DNA from: Formosa agariphila KMM 3901
GTDB taxonomy: Bacteria; Bacteroidota; Bacteroidia; Flavobacteriales; Flavobacteriaceae
Assembly (NCBI RefSeq): GCF_000723205.1
Contig: NZ_HG315671.1
Location: forward strand, 3,875,507 to 3,939,506
Length of the DNA stretch: 64,000 nucleotides
Reading direction: 5' to 3'
Position 1 is the stretch's first letter. Each line of letters begins with the position of its first letter. The position numbers were made by a program, and so were the translations under genes. The notes under the pieces were generated by a model. That model ran no database searches. It worked only from the letters and a program-made list of their open reading frames with translations, and was not told the origin of the DNA. Positions 26,920-36,278 of this stretch are shown piece after piece.

Positions 26920-28146
26920 TTATTCCTCTTCACTTAAATCTAAATCCTCGTAATCTGGATATAAAAAGTGATTATATGGAAAACGAGTGACATGAATCTC
27001 TCTAACCTCATCGTAAACACGTTTTCTAAAATCTTCTAAATTCTCTTTATTTAAGGCTGAAATAAACAATGCATTTTCGCCAAGTTTATTCATCCAAGTT
27101 CGCTTCCACTCTTCAATAGAATAGTGTGAAGAATTTCTAACCTCTTGTAAATCGGTTTCATCAAAAGGCTCTGCTTCATAAGCATCAATTTTATTAAACA
27201 CCATTATTGTTGGCTTATCTGCACCTTGAATTTCTCCTAAGATTTTCTCTACTGAAGCTATATGATCTTCAAAATTAGGATGAGAAATATCAACAACATG
27301 TAATAATAAATCGGCTTCACGAACTTCATCTAACGTACTCTTGAACGAATCTACCAATTGTGTTGGTAATTTTCTAATAAATCCAACGGTGTCACTTAAT
27401 AAGAAAGGTAAATTATGAATTACAACTTTTCTAACCGTAGTATCTAGTGTAGCGAATAATTTGTTTTCTGCAAACACCTCACTTTTACTAACCACATTCA
27501 TTAAAGTAGATTTTCCAACATTGGTATATCCTACTAAAGCCACACGAACCATAGCGCCACGATTTCCTCGTTGCACCGACATTTGCTTGTCTATGGTTTT
27601 AATTTTAGCTTTTAATAATGCAATACGTTCACGAACAATACGTCTATCTGTTTCAATTTCTGTTTCTCCAGGACCACGCATTCCTATCCCCCCTTTTTGG
27701 CGTTCAAGGTGTGTCCACATCCCTCTTAAACGTGGTAATAAATATTCGCATTGTGCCAATTCCACTTGCGTTCTCGCATAACTCGTTTGTGCACGTTGCG
27801 CGAAAATATCTAAGATTAAATTGGTTCTATCAAGAACTTTACAATTTAAAATTTTACTTATATTTCGTTCTTGAGCAGCCGATAATTCATCATCGAAAAT
27901 AGCTGTACCTACATCATTATCTTCTATAAATTGCTGCACATCTGCCATTTTTCCTGTACCTATAAAGGTTTTAGGATTTGGCATTTCCATTTTTTGGGTA
28001 AATCGTTTTAACACTTCACCACCTGCGGTATACGTTAAAAATTCCAATTCATCCAAATACTCTTTAGATTGCTCTTCGTTTTGATCTTTGGTAATAATAC
28101 CTATTAAAACTGCACGTTCTAAGTTTATATCCTTTTTTTCTAGCAT
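26920..28146 (-). CDS. hflX: GTPase HflX
   Basis: A 408-residue ribosome-associated GTPase that splits stalled or heat-damaged ribosomes. The N-terminal HflX domain has NPKTFIGTGKM, TAIFDDELSAAQERN and DRTNLILDIFAQRA. The linker helix carries LRGMWTHLERQKGGIGMRGPGE, read in parts. The G domain has G1 GYTNVGKST (about 206-214), G3 DTVGF, G4 NKID and G5 ISAL. The complete set indicates an active protein. It is monocistronic and divergent from the EEP gene at 28261. Confidence 0.96.
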   Translation of the reverse strand: MLEKKDINLERAVLIGIITKDQNEEQSKEYLDELEFLTYTAGGEVLKRFTQKMEMPNPKTFIGTGKMADVQQFIEDNDVGTAIFDDELSAAQERNISKILNCKVLDRTNLILDIFAQRAQTSYARTQVELAQCEYLLPRLRGMWTHLERQKGGIGMRGPGETEIETDRRIVRERIALLKAKIKTIDKQMSVQRGNRGAMVRVALVGYTNVGKSTLMNVVSKSEVFAENKLFATLDTTVRKVVIHNLPFLLSDTVGFIRKLPTQLVDSFKSTLDEVREADLLLHVVDISHPNFEDHIASVEKILGEIQGADKPTIMVFNKIDAYEAEPFDETDLQEVRNSSHYSIEEWKRTWMNKLGENALFISALNKENLEDFRKRVYDEVREIHVTRFPYNHFLYPDYEDLDLSEEE

Positions 28147-28162
28147 AAATTGATTTAAAGCA

Positions 28163-28170
28163 CAAAGTTA
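28163..28170 (-). promoter_or_regulatory. Candidate -7 element for hflX
   Basis: The minus strand reads TAACTTTG (TAnnTTTG), 16 bases upstream of the hflX start codon. No -33 match is seen. Confidence 0.4.
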
Positions 28171-28216
28171 CATAATTGTAGGCTGAATAATTTTTATATT
28201 TTTAAGATTCCTTTTT

Positions 28217-28224
28217 TACTTTTG
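28217..28224 (+). promoter_or_regulatory. Candidate -7 element for the cytosolic EEP gene
   Basis: TACTTTTG fits TAnnTTTG, 36 bases before the ATG at 28261. No TTTG at -33. Confidence 0.45.
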
Positions 28225-28260
28225 AAGTCTTACCTTGCGTTAGCAAACAGACCTTAATTC

Positions 28261-29199
28261 ATGAAAACCATTGCCTTTTTTAATTTAGAAAATTTATTCG
28301 ATATCACCAACGATCCTAACACTTTCGATACAGATTTTTTATCGACTTCTGAAAAACGTTGGACTTTAAAACGATACGAAAACAAATTATTTAAATTAGG
28401 TTTAGCTATTTCTAGCATTGGAAAAACAGAAACAGAAACCCATCCTGCAATAGTTGGAGTTGCCGAAGTGGAGAACGCAAAAGTAATTCAAGATCTTTTG
28501 GATTCTGAACACTTAAAAGATATACCTTACGATTTTGTGCATTACGATTCTCCAGACGAGCGAGGTATTGATGTTGCTTTACTTTACGACACCACCCAAT
28601 TTACAGTAACCGATTCTGCGCCTTATTCTATAATTTTAACAGAAGAAAACGGCGAAACAGATTACACACGCGATATTTTACGTGTGTCTGGTATTTTTAA
28701 CGGTGAAGTCATTCATCTTTTGGTTAATCATTGGCCTTCAAAACATGAAGAATCTAACGAACCAAAACGTATGGAAGTTTCTAATAAAGCCACAGAAATA
28801 ATAACAAGCCTTAAGTTAGAAGACCCTAACGCTAAGATTATTGTAATGGGCGATTTTAATGATAATTCGTCAAGTGAAAGCGTACAAGCCTTGGTTAATA
28901 ACAACGCCCTTTTCAATCCGATGGAGCAATTAAAATCTTTTGACAGAGGTACGGTAAATTACAGGTTTAAATGGGATGTTTTTGATCAATTTATGTTAAC
29001 CCATAATTTTCTAGACCACAGGCCTGGAACGCATAATTTTGATAGCGCTAACATTTTTGATCCAGATTTTATGAAACAATATAAAGGTCGTTTTAAAGGC
29101 CAGCCCTTCCGGACTTATGCTGGGAAGACCTACAAAGGCGGTTATAGCGATCATTTTCCTGTGTACTTATTATTACGTAGTGTCCCTAAAGTTGTCTAA
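28261..29199 (+). CDS. Endonuclease/exonuclease/phosphatase (EEP) family protein, no signal peptide
   Basis: A 312-residue EEP-fold hydrolase of DNase I/phosphodiesterase type. Catalytic elements are FFNLENLFD (Asn), GVAEVEN (metal-binding Glu), YDSPDERGIDVALLY, LLVNHWPSK (His), VMGDFNDN (Asp and Asn) and GGYSDHFPVY (Asp-His). It starts directly at the fold with no export signal, so it should be cytoplasmic. It is a paralogue of the exported enzyme at 33502, sharing nearly every motif. It converges on the DUF5689 gene with only one base between the stops. Confidence 0.9.
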   Translation: MKTIAFFNLENLFDITNDPNTFDTDFLSTSEKRWTLKRYENKLFKLGLAISSIGKTETETHPAIVGVAEVENAKVIQDLLDSEHLKDIPYDFVHYDSPDERGIDVALLYDTTQFTVTDSAPYSIILTEENGETDYTRDILRVSGIFNGEVIHLLVNHWPSKHEESNEPKRMEVSNKATEIITSLKLEDPNAKIIVMGDFNDNSSSESVQALVNNNALFNPMEQLKSFDRGTVNYRFKWDVFDQFMLTHNFLDHRPGTHNFDSANIFDPDFMKQYKGRFKGQPFRTYAGKTYKGGYSDHFPVYLLLRSVPKVV

Positions 29200-29200
29200 A

Positions 29201-30613
29201 TTACTTTTCGGTTAACACTCTAAAATCATCTAATTGATACGAGCCATCTAAAGCTTCATTGGTTCCCGAACCTGTAACTTTAAAAGCAATGTATAAAGTA
29301 CCAGAATATTGAGAAATATCGATTAAACCAGAATCTTTAAAGGCATACCATTCATCGTATTTGGTGGGAACTTTGGCCTCAATTTCGGTCCAAGTGGCAT
29401 TTAACACATCTGTTCCATTAAAATCTGTAGAGACTAAAACTTCAATCTTATTTCTTACAGAAGTAATATGATGTTGAGCCATTTTGAAATTCAAAAATTC
29501 GTTTTCCTGTTCATCCATATGTATACCTGGAGAGATTAACCATGCAACGTTTTGAGTGTCGGTTGCGCCAAATGTTCCAAATTCGGCATAACCATTTTTA
29601 CTGTAAATTTGTTCAGTCCATAACACATGACCACGTTCAGCAAAATTAATCCAGCCTTCGATATCTAAGGTTTCTTCGTCTACAGCATCATTAAAAGTCT
29701 CTTCAAAAATTATAGTAAAATCGTCAGCGTTTAAAGGTGTGCAGCGCGGATTATTTAAAATCACATCTTTAGTATCATTTAAAACTAAAACAAAATCGTC
29801 GCCTCCATAACTTTTAGAAATCACTCCTTTTATCGTTCCATTTTGAGTTGGTAGTATTTCATTTTTAAAGGTTGAAAACGAACTCGTCTCTAAAATAAAT
29901 TCTTCGTAACTAAAACCTTCACAACGTTGCATTTTTCGCTGAGTATCAAAATCATCAATAGCATTAAAATACGATTGACCTTCTAGATGCTCTGGAAACT
30001 CAACGTTATTTATAGCCACAAACATGCCTATAAAATTTTCATTAATGTCTGAAAAATTTAACACAATTGGCTCAATCTCTACCGTTTCTGAAGAACGAAA
30101 TACATGTGTTCTAATTTGATTTTCGGTTAACAAATCGACTCGACTTCCATCTTCGGCACCTCCAATAGCTAAAATCTCTGAAGCTGTTTCTCCTAAATAT
30201 AAATCTTGCAATAACACATAAACTTCTCTCCCTACATTAAACTGATTATACGAATCGACCTGATTTAAAACAATATGTATTGCTGCCGTTGGATTACTAG
30301 GCTGATCTTGAATATATAATTCTTTATAAAAATTTCCTGTTTTATCGGACGATGTTACATAACCTTTAACCACACTTTTAGAACTAAATTGAACAACCTC
30401 GCCAGCAACAAATTGTTGTTTTAAGGATGCTATAGATATTTCTTGAAGCGTACCTGCTTTTAAACCGTTAAGAATAGTATTCAAGCTTTTATTTTCATCT
30501 TCATTTAAATTAGAAGGTACCGAAAAATCATCATCCTGAACGCAGGACAATAATGTCATTAATATCAAAACACCTAAAATCCGATTTATATTTCTTGTCC
30601 TTTTCATCTTCAA
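29201..30613 (-). CDS. DUF5689 lipoprotein with C-terminal choice-of-anchor-J-like domain
   Basis: A 470-residue lipoprotein (signal to MTLLSC, Cys about 24). The middle, about residues 55-270, is DUF5689: ISIASLKQQF, KGYVTSSDKTGNFYKELYIQD, REVYVLLQDLYLG and VNNVEF-like strands, an OB-type fold like the domain found before the nuclease domain in ExeM-type extracellular nucleases. The last 165 residues (EETFNDAVDEETLDIEGW to DGSYQLDDFRVL) resemble a choice-of-anchor-J or adhesin jelly roll. It follows the TonB receptor by 15 bases and is its probable surface lipoprotein partner. Binding of a nucleic acid or sugar is possible but unproven. Confidence 0.8.
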   Translation of the reverse strand: MKMKRTRNINRILGVLILMTLLSCVQDDDFSVPSNLNEDENKSLNTILNGLKAGTLQEISIASLKQQFVAGEVVQFSSKSVVKGYVTSSDKTGNFYKELYIQDQPSNPTAAIHIVLNQVDSYNQFNVGREVYVLLQDLYLGETASEILAIGGAEDGSRVDLLTENQIRTHVFRSSETVEIEPIVLNFSDINENFIGMFVAINNVEFPEHLEGQSYFNAIDDFDTQRKMQRCEGFSYEEFILETSSFSTFKNEILPTQNGTIKGVISKSYGGDDFVLVLNDTKDVILNNPRCTPLNADDFTIIFEETFNDAVDEETLDIEGWINFAERGHVLWTEQIYSKNGYAEFGTFGATDTQNVAWLISPGIHMDEQENEFLNFKMAQHHITSVRNKIEVLVSTDFNGTDVLNATWTEIEAKVPTKYDEWYAFKDSGLIDISQYSGTLYIAFKVTGSGTNEALDGSYQLDDFRVLTEK

Positions 30614-30628
30614 AAAATTTAATGTTTA

Positions 30629-33391
30629 CTAAAATCTAATATTTACATTGGCAAAATACGTGGCACCACGACCATACCAATATTTTGGACCAAACACGCG
30701 AATGGGGTTTTCGTTATCTGCTTTCAACTCTCTATAATTCGCATTCCGTCCTTGCTCGAACCCGCCAGTTTTATAACTATTATTTAATACATTATTGATG
30801 CTTACAAATAGACCGAGATAATATTTATCAATCTTCCACGATTTTCCTCCAATTAAATTCGCCACAAAATAATCGTCAAAGCGTTCTTGTTTTAAAAGTT
30901 GTTTGGCAACATCTTCATCGTAATCATTAAACGGCAATCCATCATCATCTAAATAAAAATTAGAAGTTCTTGTTAGCGGGCTCACATCTACGTAGGTATT
31001 AGCCATATAATTTATTGTTGCACCAAACCACCAATAATCGGGGTCACTATATTCAAATCCGAATGAAAATGCTGATTGCGGACCCCCTGCAACTTTATAG
31101 TTTTTAAGATTAGAAGTTCCAAAATCTATAGCACCGTCTTCGGTTACAAAACTAGAAGAGGTTAGATATAAATTAGGGTTGTTATTATACGTGTATTGTC
31201 CTGAAGATGCCGCTGCTTTTAATTTGAATGATGATGTTAATTTTGCTTCTATTCCGAATTCTAAACCAAAATGAAGTGTATTTACATTGTGAAGTACTTC
31301 TTGTACAAAAGCTGATGTTTCATTAAATTCTATCCCCGCAGATGTTAATCCATCAGCATAATAAAAACCAATTTCGTTACTTCCTCTTTTATCTATATAA
31401 AAGCCCGTTAGTTTAGACGTTATAACACGAGAGCGATAAATATAATTTATATCGGCAGCCATTATATGTTGTTCTGAAATCCCTTTTACGACATTATTAT
31501 TCTCTCGAGGATTTGAAAATGAATTTTGAATATTTGGAGCTTCAGTAAGATAAGCAGCATGAAAATCTAGAACATGTTTGGCCGAAATTTTATACGTTAC
31601 CCCACCTTTAATTCCGTAACCAAAAAAACTTAAAGCTTCACTTTTACCCAAGGAATTATCTTTAAACGCTTCATTTTGAAATAAGCCTTCACGCTGATAA
31701 TTAGTTTGACTTGCATTAATCGCCAAAAAATAATCGAGCGTTTTATATTTAAATTGTGCTTGCGCAAAACTAGAAATTACATGTGCATACATATTGTAAT
31801 TATATTTAATCTTACCACCTTCGTCCACCAAGGCATTAGGATTTTGTAAATCGTATTGCCAACCATCAAAAGCATCTACATTTAAATAATTTAAGCCTCC
31901 TAAAAGATCTTGGATTTCAGCAAAATTTTCTGAATGCAATTGAGAATAATTTAGAGTACCACTTAATAAAATATGGTCATTAACTTCTGTATTAAAAATA
32001 GAATTTATAGAGAACTGATTATCATCTGTACGATCTTCATACAACACAAAAGCAGCTTCTAAACCTTGATTCGCATTGGTACTATTGGCATCGTACATGC
32101 GATTCCAATTAATTTGACCATGATGTATAAACTCCTGCTCGGCGAGATAGGCATTGCTATAATCTGGTCCGGAAGTATCGGCAAGATAATAGCTAGGTAA
32201 TTTTTGATAATATGCTGGACTCGGATTTCCGCCACCAGGATAATCTAAACGGCTGTGCCCTTGTTTACCAAATGTATAACTGATATTTGTTTGAAGTTCT
32301 GTTGCCGAGTTTATATCCCAGTAATGACTCAACATTAAAATCGGTTGTGAAACATCTTTAACTCTAGAATTTCGTTTTTCACCATCCTGATAGCCCCAAT
32401 ATTCGTTATACTTAATGTTTCGTAAATCGAAAACCTCTTGTGTATTTGGCGACGATTTACCACGACGATTAGGTGTATAAAATCCAGTAAAATTTAAGCT
32501 TTGTTGTTTGCTTAATTTCTTTTCAACAGCAACAAAAAAAGAATTGGCATCGTAAAATGTAGCATCTTGATAGCCTTCTGCTCCCCAACGCCTACCAATA
32601 GAAAGTGCATAAGCCCAATTGTTTTTAACCAATCCAGAAGCATAACTCGCCATTAACCTATTAGAATAACTCCGGTTAGAAGACGTGTAAGTTAAACGTC
32701 CCCCTTCACGATATTTTGAAGCCCGTGTACTAATATTTGTGGTTCCTAAAACCCCTCCAAAATTAAGAGTAGAAGCATCTAAACCGTAACTAAATTCTTG
32801 ATTTCGTAATACATCGTTTATTCCTCCCCAATTACTCCATTGCATTCTTCCATTAAACATAGAATTCATTTCTATGCCATTTATTAAGAGTTTCCCCTCG
32901 CTAGAATCTAGACCTCGAATTTTAAAGAAAGAACTACTAAACTCGAGCGCGGCCGTGCGCTGAAACACATCTTTAGAGGCCTGTAATAAACCCGAAATAT
33001 TATCGGATGCGCTTGTATCGTCATTCAACTCATCGTCTGTTAAAATAATAGTATATACCTCTTGATTAGAAGCAGGATCTAATTCCAAAAACAGGTCTTC
33101 AATATGTAACGGCATCCCTTTGTTAATCACAATAGGAAAGCGCTTACTTACATAACCAATTTTAGAAACCTTTAAAATGTATTCGCCAAAACTAGTTTTA
33201 TTATTAAGTATAAATTCACCTTCGACATTTGTTTGGGCACTAAGATTGGTACCTTCTAATTGTACAGTAACATTAGAAAGTAATTGCAAAGACCGAGCGT
33301 CTTTAACACTTCCAGTAATATCTTGAGATTGCGAACGCGCTAACTGGAATATGCAAATAATATAAAGGACTGCTAGAATATACTTTTTCAT
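30629..33391 (-). CDS. TonB-dependent receptor with carboxypeptidase-like regulatory domain
   Basis: A 920-residue outer-membrane receptor: signal peptide to about residue 21, then a carboxypeptidase-D-like regulatory domain (ITGSVKDARSLQLLSNVTVQLEG, read in parts; to about 105). A plug follows with FFKIRGLDSSEGKLLINGIEMNS and NFGGVLGTTNISTRAS, then a barrel ending in GRGATYFANVNIRF. It lacks the SusC-specific features and has no SusD neighbour. It forms an operon with the DUF5689 lipoprotein and sits between two EEP enzymes, which points to uptake of products of phosphodiester breakdown. That substrate is inferred. Confidence 0.92.
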   Translation of the reverse strand: MKKYILAVLYIICIFQLARSQSQDITGSVKDARSLQLLSNVTVQLEGTNLSAQTNVEGEFILNNKTSFGEYILKVSKIGYVSKRFPIVINKGMPLHIEDLFLELDPASNQEVYTIILTDDELNDDTSASDNISGLLQASKDVFQRTAALEFSSSFFKIRGLDSSEGKLLINGIEMNSMFNGRMQWSNWGGINDVLRNQEFSYGLDASTLNFGGVLGTTNISTRASKYREGGRLTYTSSNRSYSNRLMASYASGLVKNNWAYALSIGRRWGAEGYQDATFYDANSFFVAVEKKLSKQQSLNFTGFYTPNRRGKSSPNTQEVFDLRNIKYNEYWGYQDGEKRNSRVKDVSQPILMLSHYWDINSATELQTNISYTFGKQGHSRLDYPGGGNPSPAYYQKLPSYYLADTSGPDYSNAYLAEQEFIHHGQINWNRMYDANSTNANQGLEAAFVLYEDRTDDNQFSINSIFNTEVNDHILLSGTLNYSQLHSENFAEIQDLLGGLNYLNVDAFDGWQYDLQNPNALVDEGGKIKYNYNMYAHVISSFAQAQFKYKTLDYFLAINASQTNYQREGLFQNEAFKDNSLGKSEALSFFGYGIKGGVTYKISAKHVLDFHAAYLTEAPNIQNSFSNPRENNNVVKGISEQHIMAADINYIYRSRVITSKLTGFYIDKRGSNEIGFYYADGLTSAGIEFNETSAFVQEVLHNVNTLHFGLEFGIEAKLTSSFKLKAAASSGQYTYNNNPNLYLTSSSFVTEDGAIDFGTSNLKNYKVAGGPQSAFSFGFEYSDPDYWWFGATINYMANTYVDVSPLTRTSNFYLDDDGLPFNDYDEDVAKQLLKQERFDDYFVANLIGGKSWKIDKYYLGLFVSINNVLNNSYKTGGFEQGRNANYRELKADNENPIRVFGPKYWYGRGATYFANVNIRF

Positions 33392-33501
33392 TAAAATGAA
33401 ACTTAAAATCTATTAATTTTCTAGCTATCAATTAATTAGAGAACTTTAATTTAATAATTTTATTTATAAAATCATATATTTATATAGCTATTTAACTAAA
33501 T

Positions 33502-34569
33502 ATGAATGCTTTAAAATCTGTTTTATATATAATTTGCTTTGTTCATGTCACATTATTATGGGGACAGGAAAGAGAATTTTCTATTCATACCATTGCGTTT
33601 TATAATTTAGAAAACTTGTTTGATATTGAAGATGATCCCATAACTTTTGATGAAAGTAGCCCCATTATGGAATTGGCAAATCATCGGGAAGACATATATA
33701 TCGAGAAGATTAAAAGTATGTCTAGAGTAATTTCTGAAATTGGTTTTGAAGTCACACAAAATGCACCTACAATTTTAGGTGTTTCTGAAATTGAAAATCG
33801 AGGTGTTCTTGAAAGTATTATTAATGACTCGTTACTTGTAAAGTACAATTACGGCATTGTTCATTTTGATTCTCCAGACCGAAGAGGTATTGATGTTGGA
33901 TTAATATATCAGAAAAAAATGTTTACTCCATTATCTGTATTTAATTATCCTCTTCATTTAAAAGATGAATTAAAAGGCACTCCAATTTACACCCGAGACC
34001 AATTGGTTGTTAGCGGATTATTGGAAGGCGATTTAATTTATATTATTGTTAACCACTGGCCGTCTAGACGTGGTGGAGAAACAAAAAGTAACCCAAAACG
34101 AATTGCTGCAGCAAAACTTAACAAACATATTATAGACTCCCTTCATACCTTAGACCCTTATGCTAAAATAATTTCTATGGGCGATTTTAATGACAACCCT
34201 ACAAATGAAAGTTTTAAAAGCATATTAAAGACCGAGAAGGAGAAACGAAAAGTAGGTTTAAAAGGTATTTACAACCCCATGGAACAACTTTATAACGATG
34301 GTCTAGGCACAACAGCTTACAGAGATAAATGGAGTCTCTTTGACCAAGTTTTAGTAAGTGGAGCTCTACTGACCTCCGATTTTAGATCGTATGCTTTTTA
34401 TAAAGCAGGTGTATTTAATGCTCAATTTTTAATTACAAAAACAGGACAATACAAAGGCTATCCCTTTAGGAGTTTTGGATACGAGGGTTACACAGGTGGT
34501 TTTAGTGATCATTTCCCTGTATATCTTTACCTAATTAGAGAAAAGTTTAGACCTAAAAAAAGCGACTAA
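33502..34569 (+). CDS. Exported EEP family nuclease/phosphatase
   Basis: A 355-residue protein with a signal peptide (MNALKSVLYIICFVHVTLLWGQ), then the same EEP fold as the gene at 28261: AFYNLENLFD, GVSEIENRGV, FDSPDRRGIDVGLIY, IVNHWPSR, SMGDFNDN and GGFSDHFPVYLY. All metal and catalytic residues are kept, so it should be an active periplasmic or secreted phosphodiesterase or nuclease. It is divergent from the receptor/lipoprotein operon (110-base gap). A terminator overlaps its stop codon. Confidence 0.9.
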   Translation: MNALKSVLYIICFVHVTLLWGQEREFSIHTIAFYNLENLFDIEDDPITFDESSPIMELANHREDIYIEKIKSMSRVISEIGFEVTQNAPTILGVSEIENRGVLESIINDSLLVKYNYGIVHFDSPDRRGIDVGLIYQKKMFTPLSVFNYPLHLKDELKGTPIYTRDQLVVSGLLEGDLIYIIVNHWPSRRGGETKSNPKRIAAAKLNKHIIDSLHTLDPYAKIISMGDFNDNPTNESFKSILKTEKEKRKVGLKGIYNPMEQLYNDGLGTTAYRDKWSLFDQVLVSGALLTSDFRSYAFYKAGVFNAQFLITKTGQYKGYPFRSFGYEGYTGGFSDHFPVYLYLIREKFRPKKSD

Positions 34570-34581
34570 AAGTCGCTTTTT
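34557..34581. terminator. Terminator overlapping the EEP stop codon
   Basis: An 11-base-pair stem (34557-34567 with 34571-34581) with loop AAA. The TAA stop codon at 34567-34569 lies at the loop. Symmetric A and T arms suggest use from both sides. Confidence 0.88.
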
Positions 34582-34584
34582 ATA

Positions 34585-35028
34585 TTATAATCCTAACCAC
34601 ATGCTCCATGGTATTCTTGATAGTAAGAGCACCAAACCAATACTATAAAATATAGAAATGGTTTTAAACTTAGCATGAGAAGATAATTTTGATTTATGTT
34701 TAGAATACCCAACAGTAATAAATACCAATGCTAAAATATTAATTATTGGATGTTCTATTAAATACAATCTGCTTATAGAGTCTTTCATAATCCCTCCCAT
34801 TCCTAGCTCGCTAAACAATGCCATTCTAGGAGAAACAACGTATAAAATTATTCCAATTAATAACTGAATATGAGATACAATAATTGTAAATAAAGCCAAT
34901 CTAAAATCTTTTGGTCCATATTCTTTTTTCCCTACATAGTTAATAATACTATTAATTGTAGCGATTATTAATACTGCTAGGACTAAAAATGCCCAATAGG
35001 AGTGTAAATTAAGAACGGTATTATACAT
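34585..35028 (-). CDS. Four-helix membrane protein, unknown function
   Basis: A 147-residue protein with four predicted membrane helices: about residues 12-30, 48-66, 90-106 and 124-142. Histidines occur at or near helices (LHSYWAFL, VSHIQLLIG, EHPIINIL), an arrangement seen in small cytochrome-b-like or haem/copper-linked membrane proteins. No motif fixes a function. It is transcribed alone, with a -7 like site 25 bases upstream. Confidence 0.65.
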   Translation of the reverse strand: MYNTVLNLHSYWAFLVLAVLIIATINSIINYVGKKEYGPKDFRLALFTIIVSHIQLLIGIILYVVSPRMALFSELGMGGIMKDSISRLYLIEHPIINILALVFITVGYSKHKSKLSSHAKFKTISIFYSIGLVLLLSRIPWSMWLGL

Positions 35029-35052
35029 GATGATTTATTATTTTATTAAAAA

Positions 35053-35060
35053 CAAATGTA
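35053..35060 (-). promoter_or_regulatory. Candidate -7 element for the four-helix protein
   Basis: The minus strand reads TACATTTG (TAnnTTTG), 24 bases before the start at 35028. No -33 match is seen; the terminator at 35080-35105 lies just upstream. Confidence 0.4.
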
Positions 35061-35079
35061 AGCAATTTAATGTCATAAA

Positions 35080-35105
35080 AAAACCATGTATTTCTACATG
35101 GTTTT
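35080..35105 (-). terminator. Terminator of the second receptor/lipoprotein operon
   Basis: An 11-base-pair stem (35080-35090 with 35095-35105), loop TTTC, followed on the minus strand by a T-run. It lies 22 bases after the lipoprotein stop. Confidence 0.88.
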
Positions 35106-35127
35106 AATTTATATAAACTAAAATGGC

Positions 35128-36267
35128 TTAGTTATTTCTTACCCAAACTCCATCTGTTTTAATCATAGGAGTAGTTTCAGTAGTATTTGTACCGTTATAG
35201 ATATCGTAAGTCATTAAATACTTCTGACCATCTGCAGCACTTGGATCGATTTTATCAAGTAAAATAGCTAAACCTGTTTCAATCATGTCTTCTAATCCAG
35301 CATTATTTTTAGTTGTATCGTCACTCCAATAGTTTTCATTACCTAATCTTCTGTCTAAATTCTTATAGTATCCCATACTTTCTGCAGGACTTTCAAATCC
35401 AGGTTCAGTAATTAATTGTTCAGACATATACTCGTAATCTGCTCCTACTAGTGCATATCTAATTGTATTATCTGGAACCCATGTTCCATTATCGTTTCCG
35501 AATTGTAATGAATTTTCGATAACCGATTCGATAGCATTCCACTTTGTACCATCAAAAACAAAAGGAACAATAATCATTCTATTGTCTCCACCGCTTACAT
35601 ACAGTTCATACATAGTTACTACACGATCGTCTGCCTTAGCATAAGGATATAAAGATTCTAAGTACACAGAAATATTAAATTCTGCAACATCCTGACTTGA
35701 GAAGTTAGGATAAGTTTGCTCCATAGCATTGTATTCTTCAGTAGAGAACTCACGCACCATTTCCCAAGAATCTAAAAGAATAAAATTGTTTGTTACTTCT
35801 GAAGTTGAACCTCCTGAATAATACTTATATGTTAAGTCTACCATAGCACCTCTTGTAGCATCTGGATACTTATACATAAGTAATTCTGTCATATCTCCTG
35901 CGCTATCAAAGTTTCCATAATTAAATCCTAAAGTCGCATAATCTTCATCTGTTACGGTGTAAGCTGTCTCAGACTTGATACTGTTTGATTGATATAGGTT
36001 GTATGTTACTAATACAGCTGATCCATTTCCCCAATAAGGAAATGCTTCTGATAAAAATCCAGGAATTAATTCTTTAGCTTGGTCATCAGAATCGAAGCTC
36101 CCAAATCCTAATTCTAGGTCTGCGTAATCATCGTCTGTTAAAGTATAGTCTTCTGTCCCAACAATTGGTTTATCTACACTATCAATGTCATTATAAATAT
36201 CTTCCATAGGATCGCAACTTGTTAACATTGCGCCTACAACTACTAATAAATATACTAATTTCTTCAT
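35128..36267 (-). CDS. Repeat-containing surface lipoprotein, partner of the TonB receptor
   Basis: A 379-residue lipoprotein (MKKLVYLLVVVGAMLTSC, Cys 18). The sequence is built of three related modules of about 55 residues, each with a pattern like YTLTDDDYADLELGFGSFDS, then YP or PYW, then a strand ending TYxLYxxG. They begin near residues 41, 101 and 175, and a fourth degenerate copy near 275 carries an insertion. No known family is recognised. It lies 11 bases after a TonB receptor gene and is most likely its extracellular substrate-binding partner. The acidic composition may mean calcium binding. Confidence 0.75.
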   Translation of the reverse strand: MKKLVYLLVVVGAMLTSCDPMEDIYNDIDSVDKPIVGTEDYTLTDDDYADLELGFGSFDSDDQAKELIPGFLSEAFPYWGNGSAVLVTYNLYQSNSIKSETAYTVTDEDYATLGFNYGNFDSAGDMTELLMYKYPDATRGAMVDLTYKYYSGGSTSEVTNNFILLDSWEMVREFSTEEYNAMEQTYPNFSSQDVAEFNISVYLESLYPYAKADDRVVTMYELYVSGGDNRMIIVPFVFDGTKWNAIESVIENSLQFGNDNGTWVPDNTIRYALVGADYEYMSEQLITEPGFESPAESMGYYKNLDRRLGNENYWSDDTTKNNAGLEDMIETGLAILLDKIDPSAADGQKYLMTYDIYNGTNTTETTPMIKTDGVWVRNN

Positions 36268-36278
36268 TTTAATTTTCT

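Noticed and set aside
27461-27902. Two overlapping plus-strand frames opposite hflX
   Set aside because: They overlap each other and the conserved G-domain region of hflX; neither resembles a protein.
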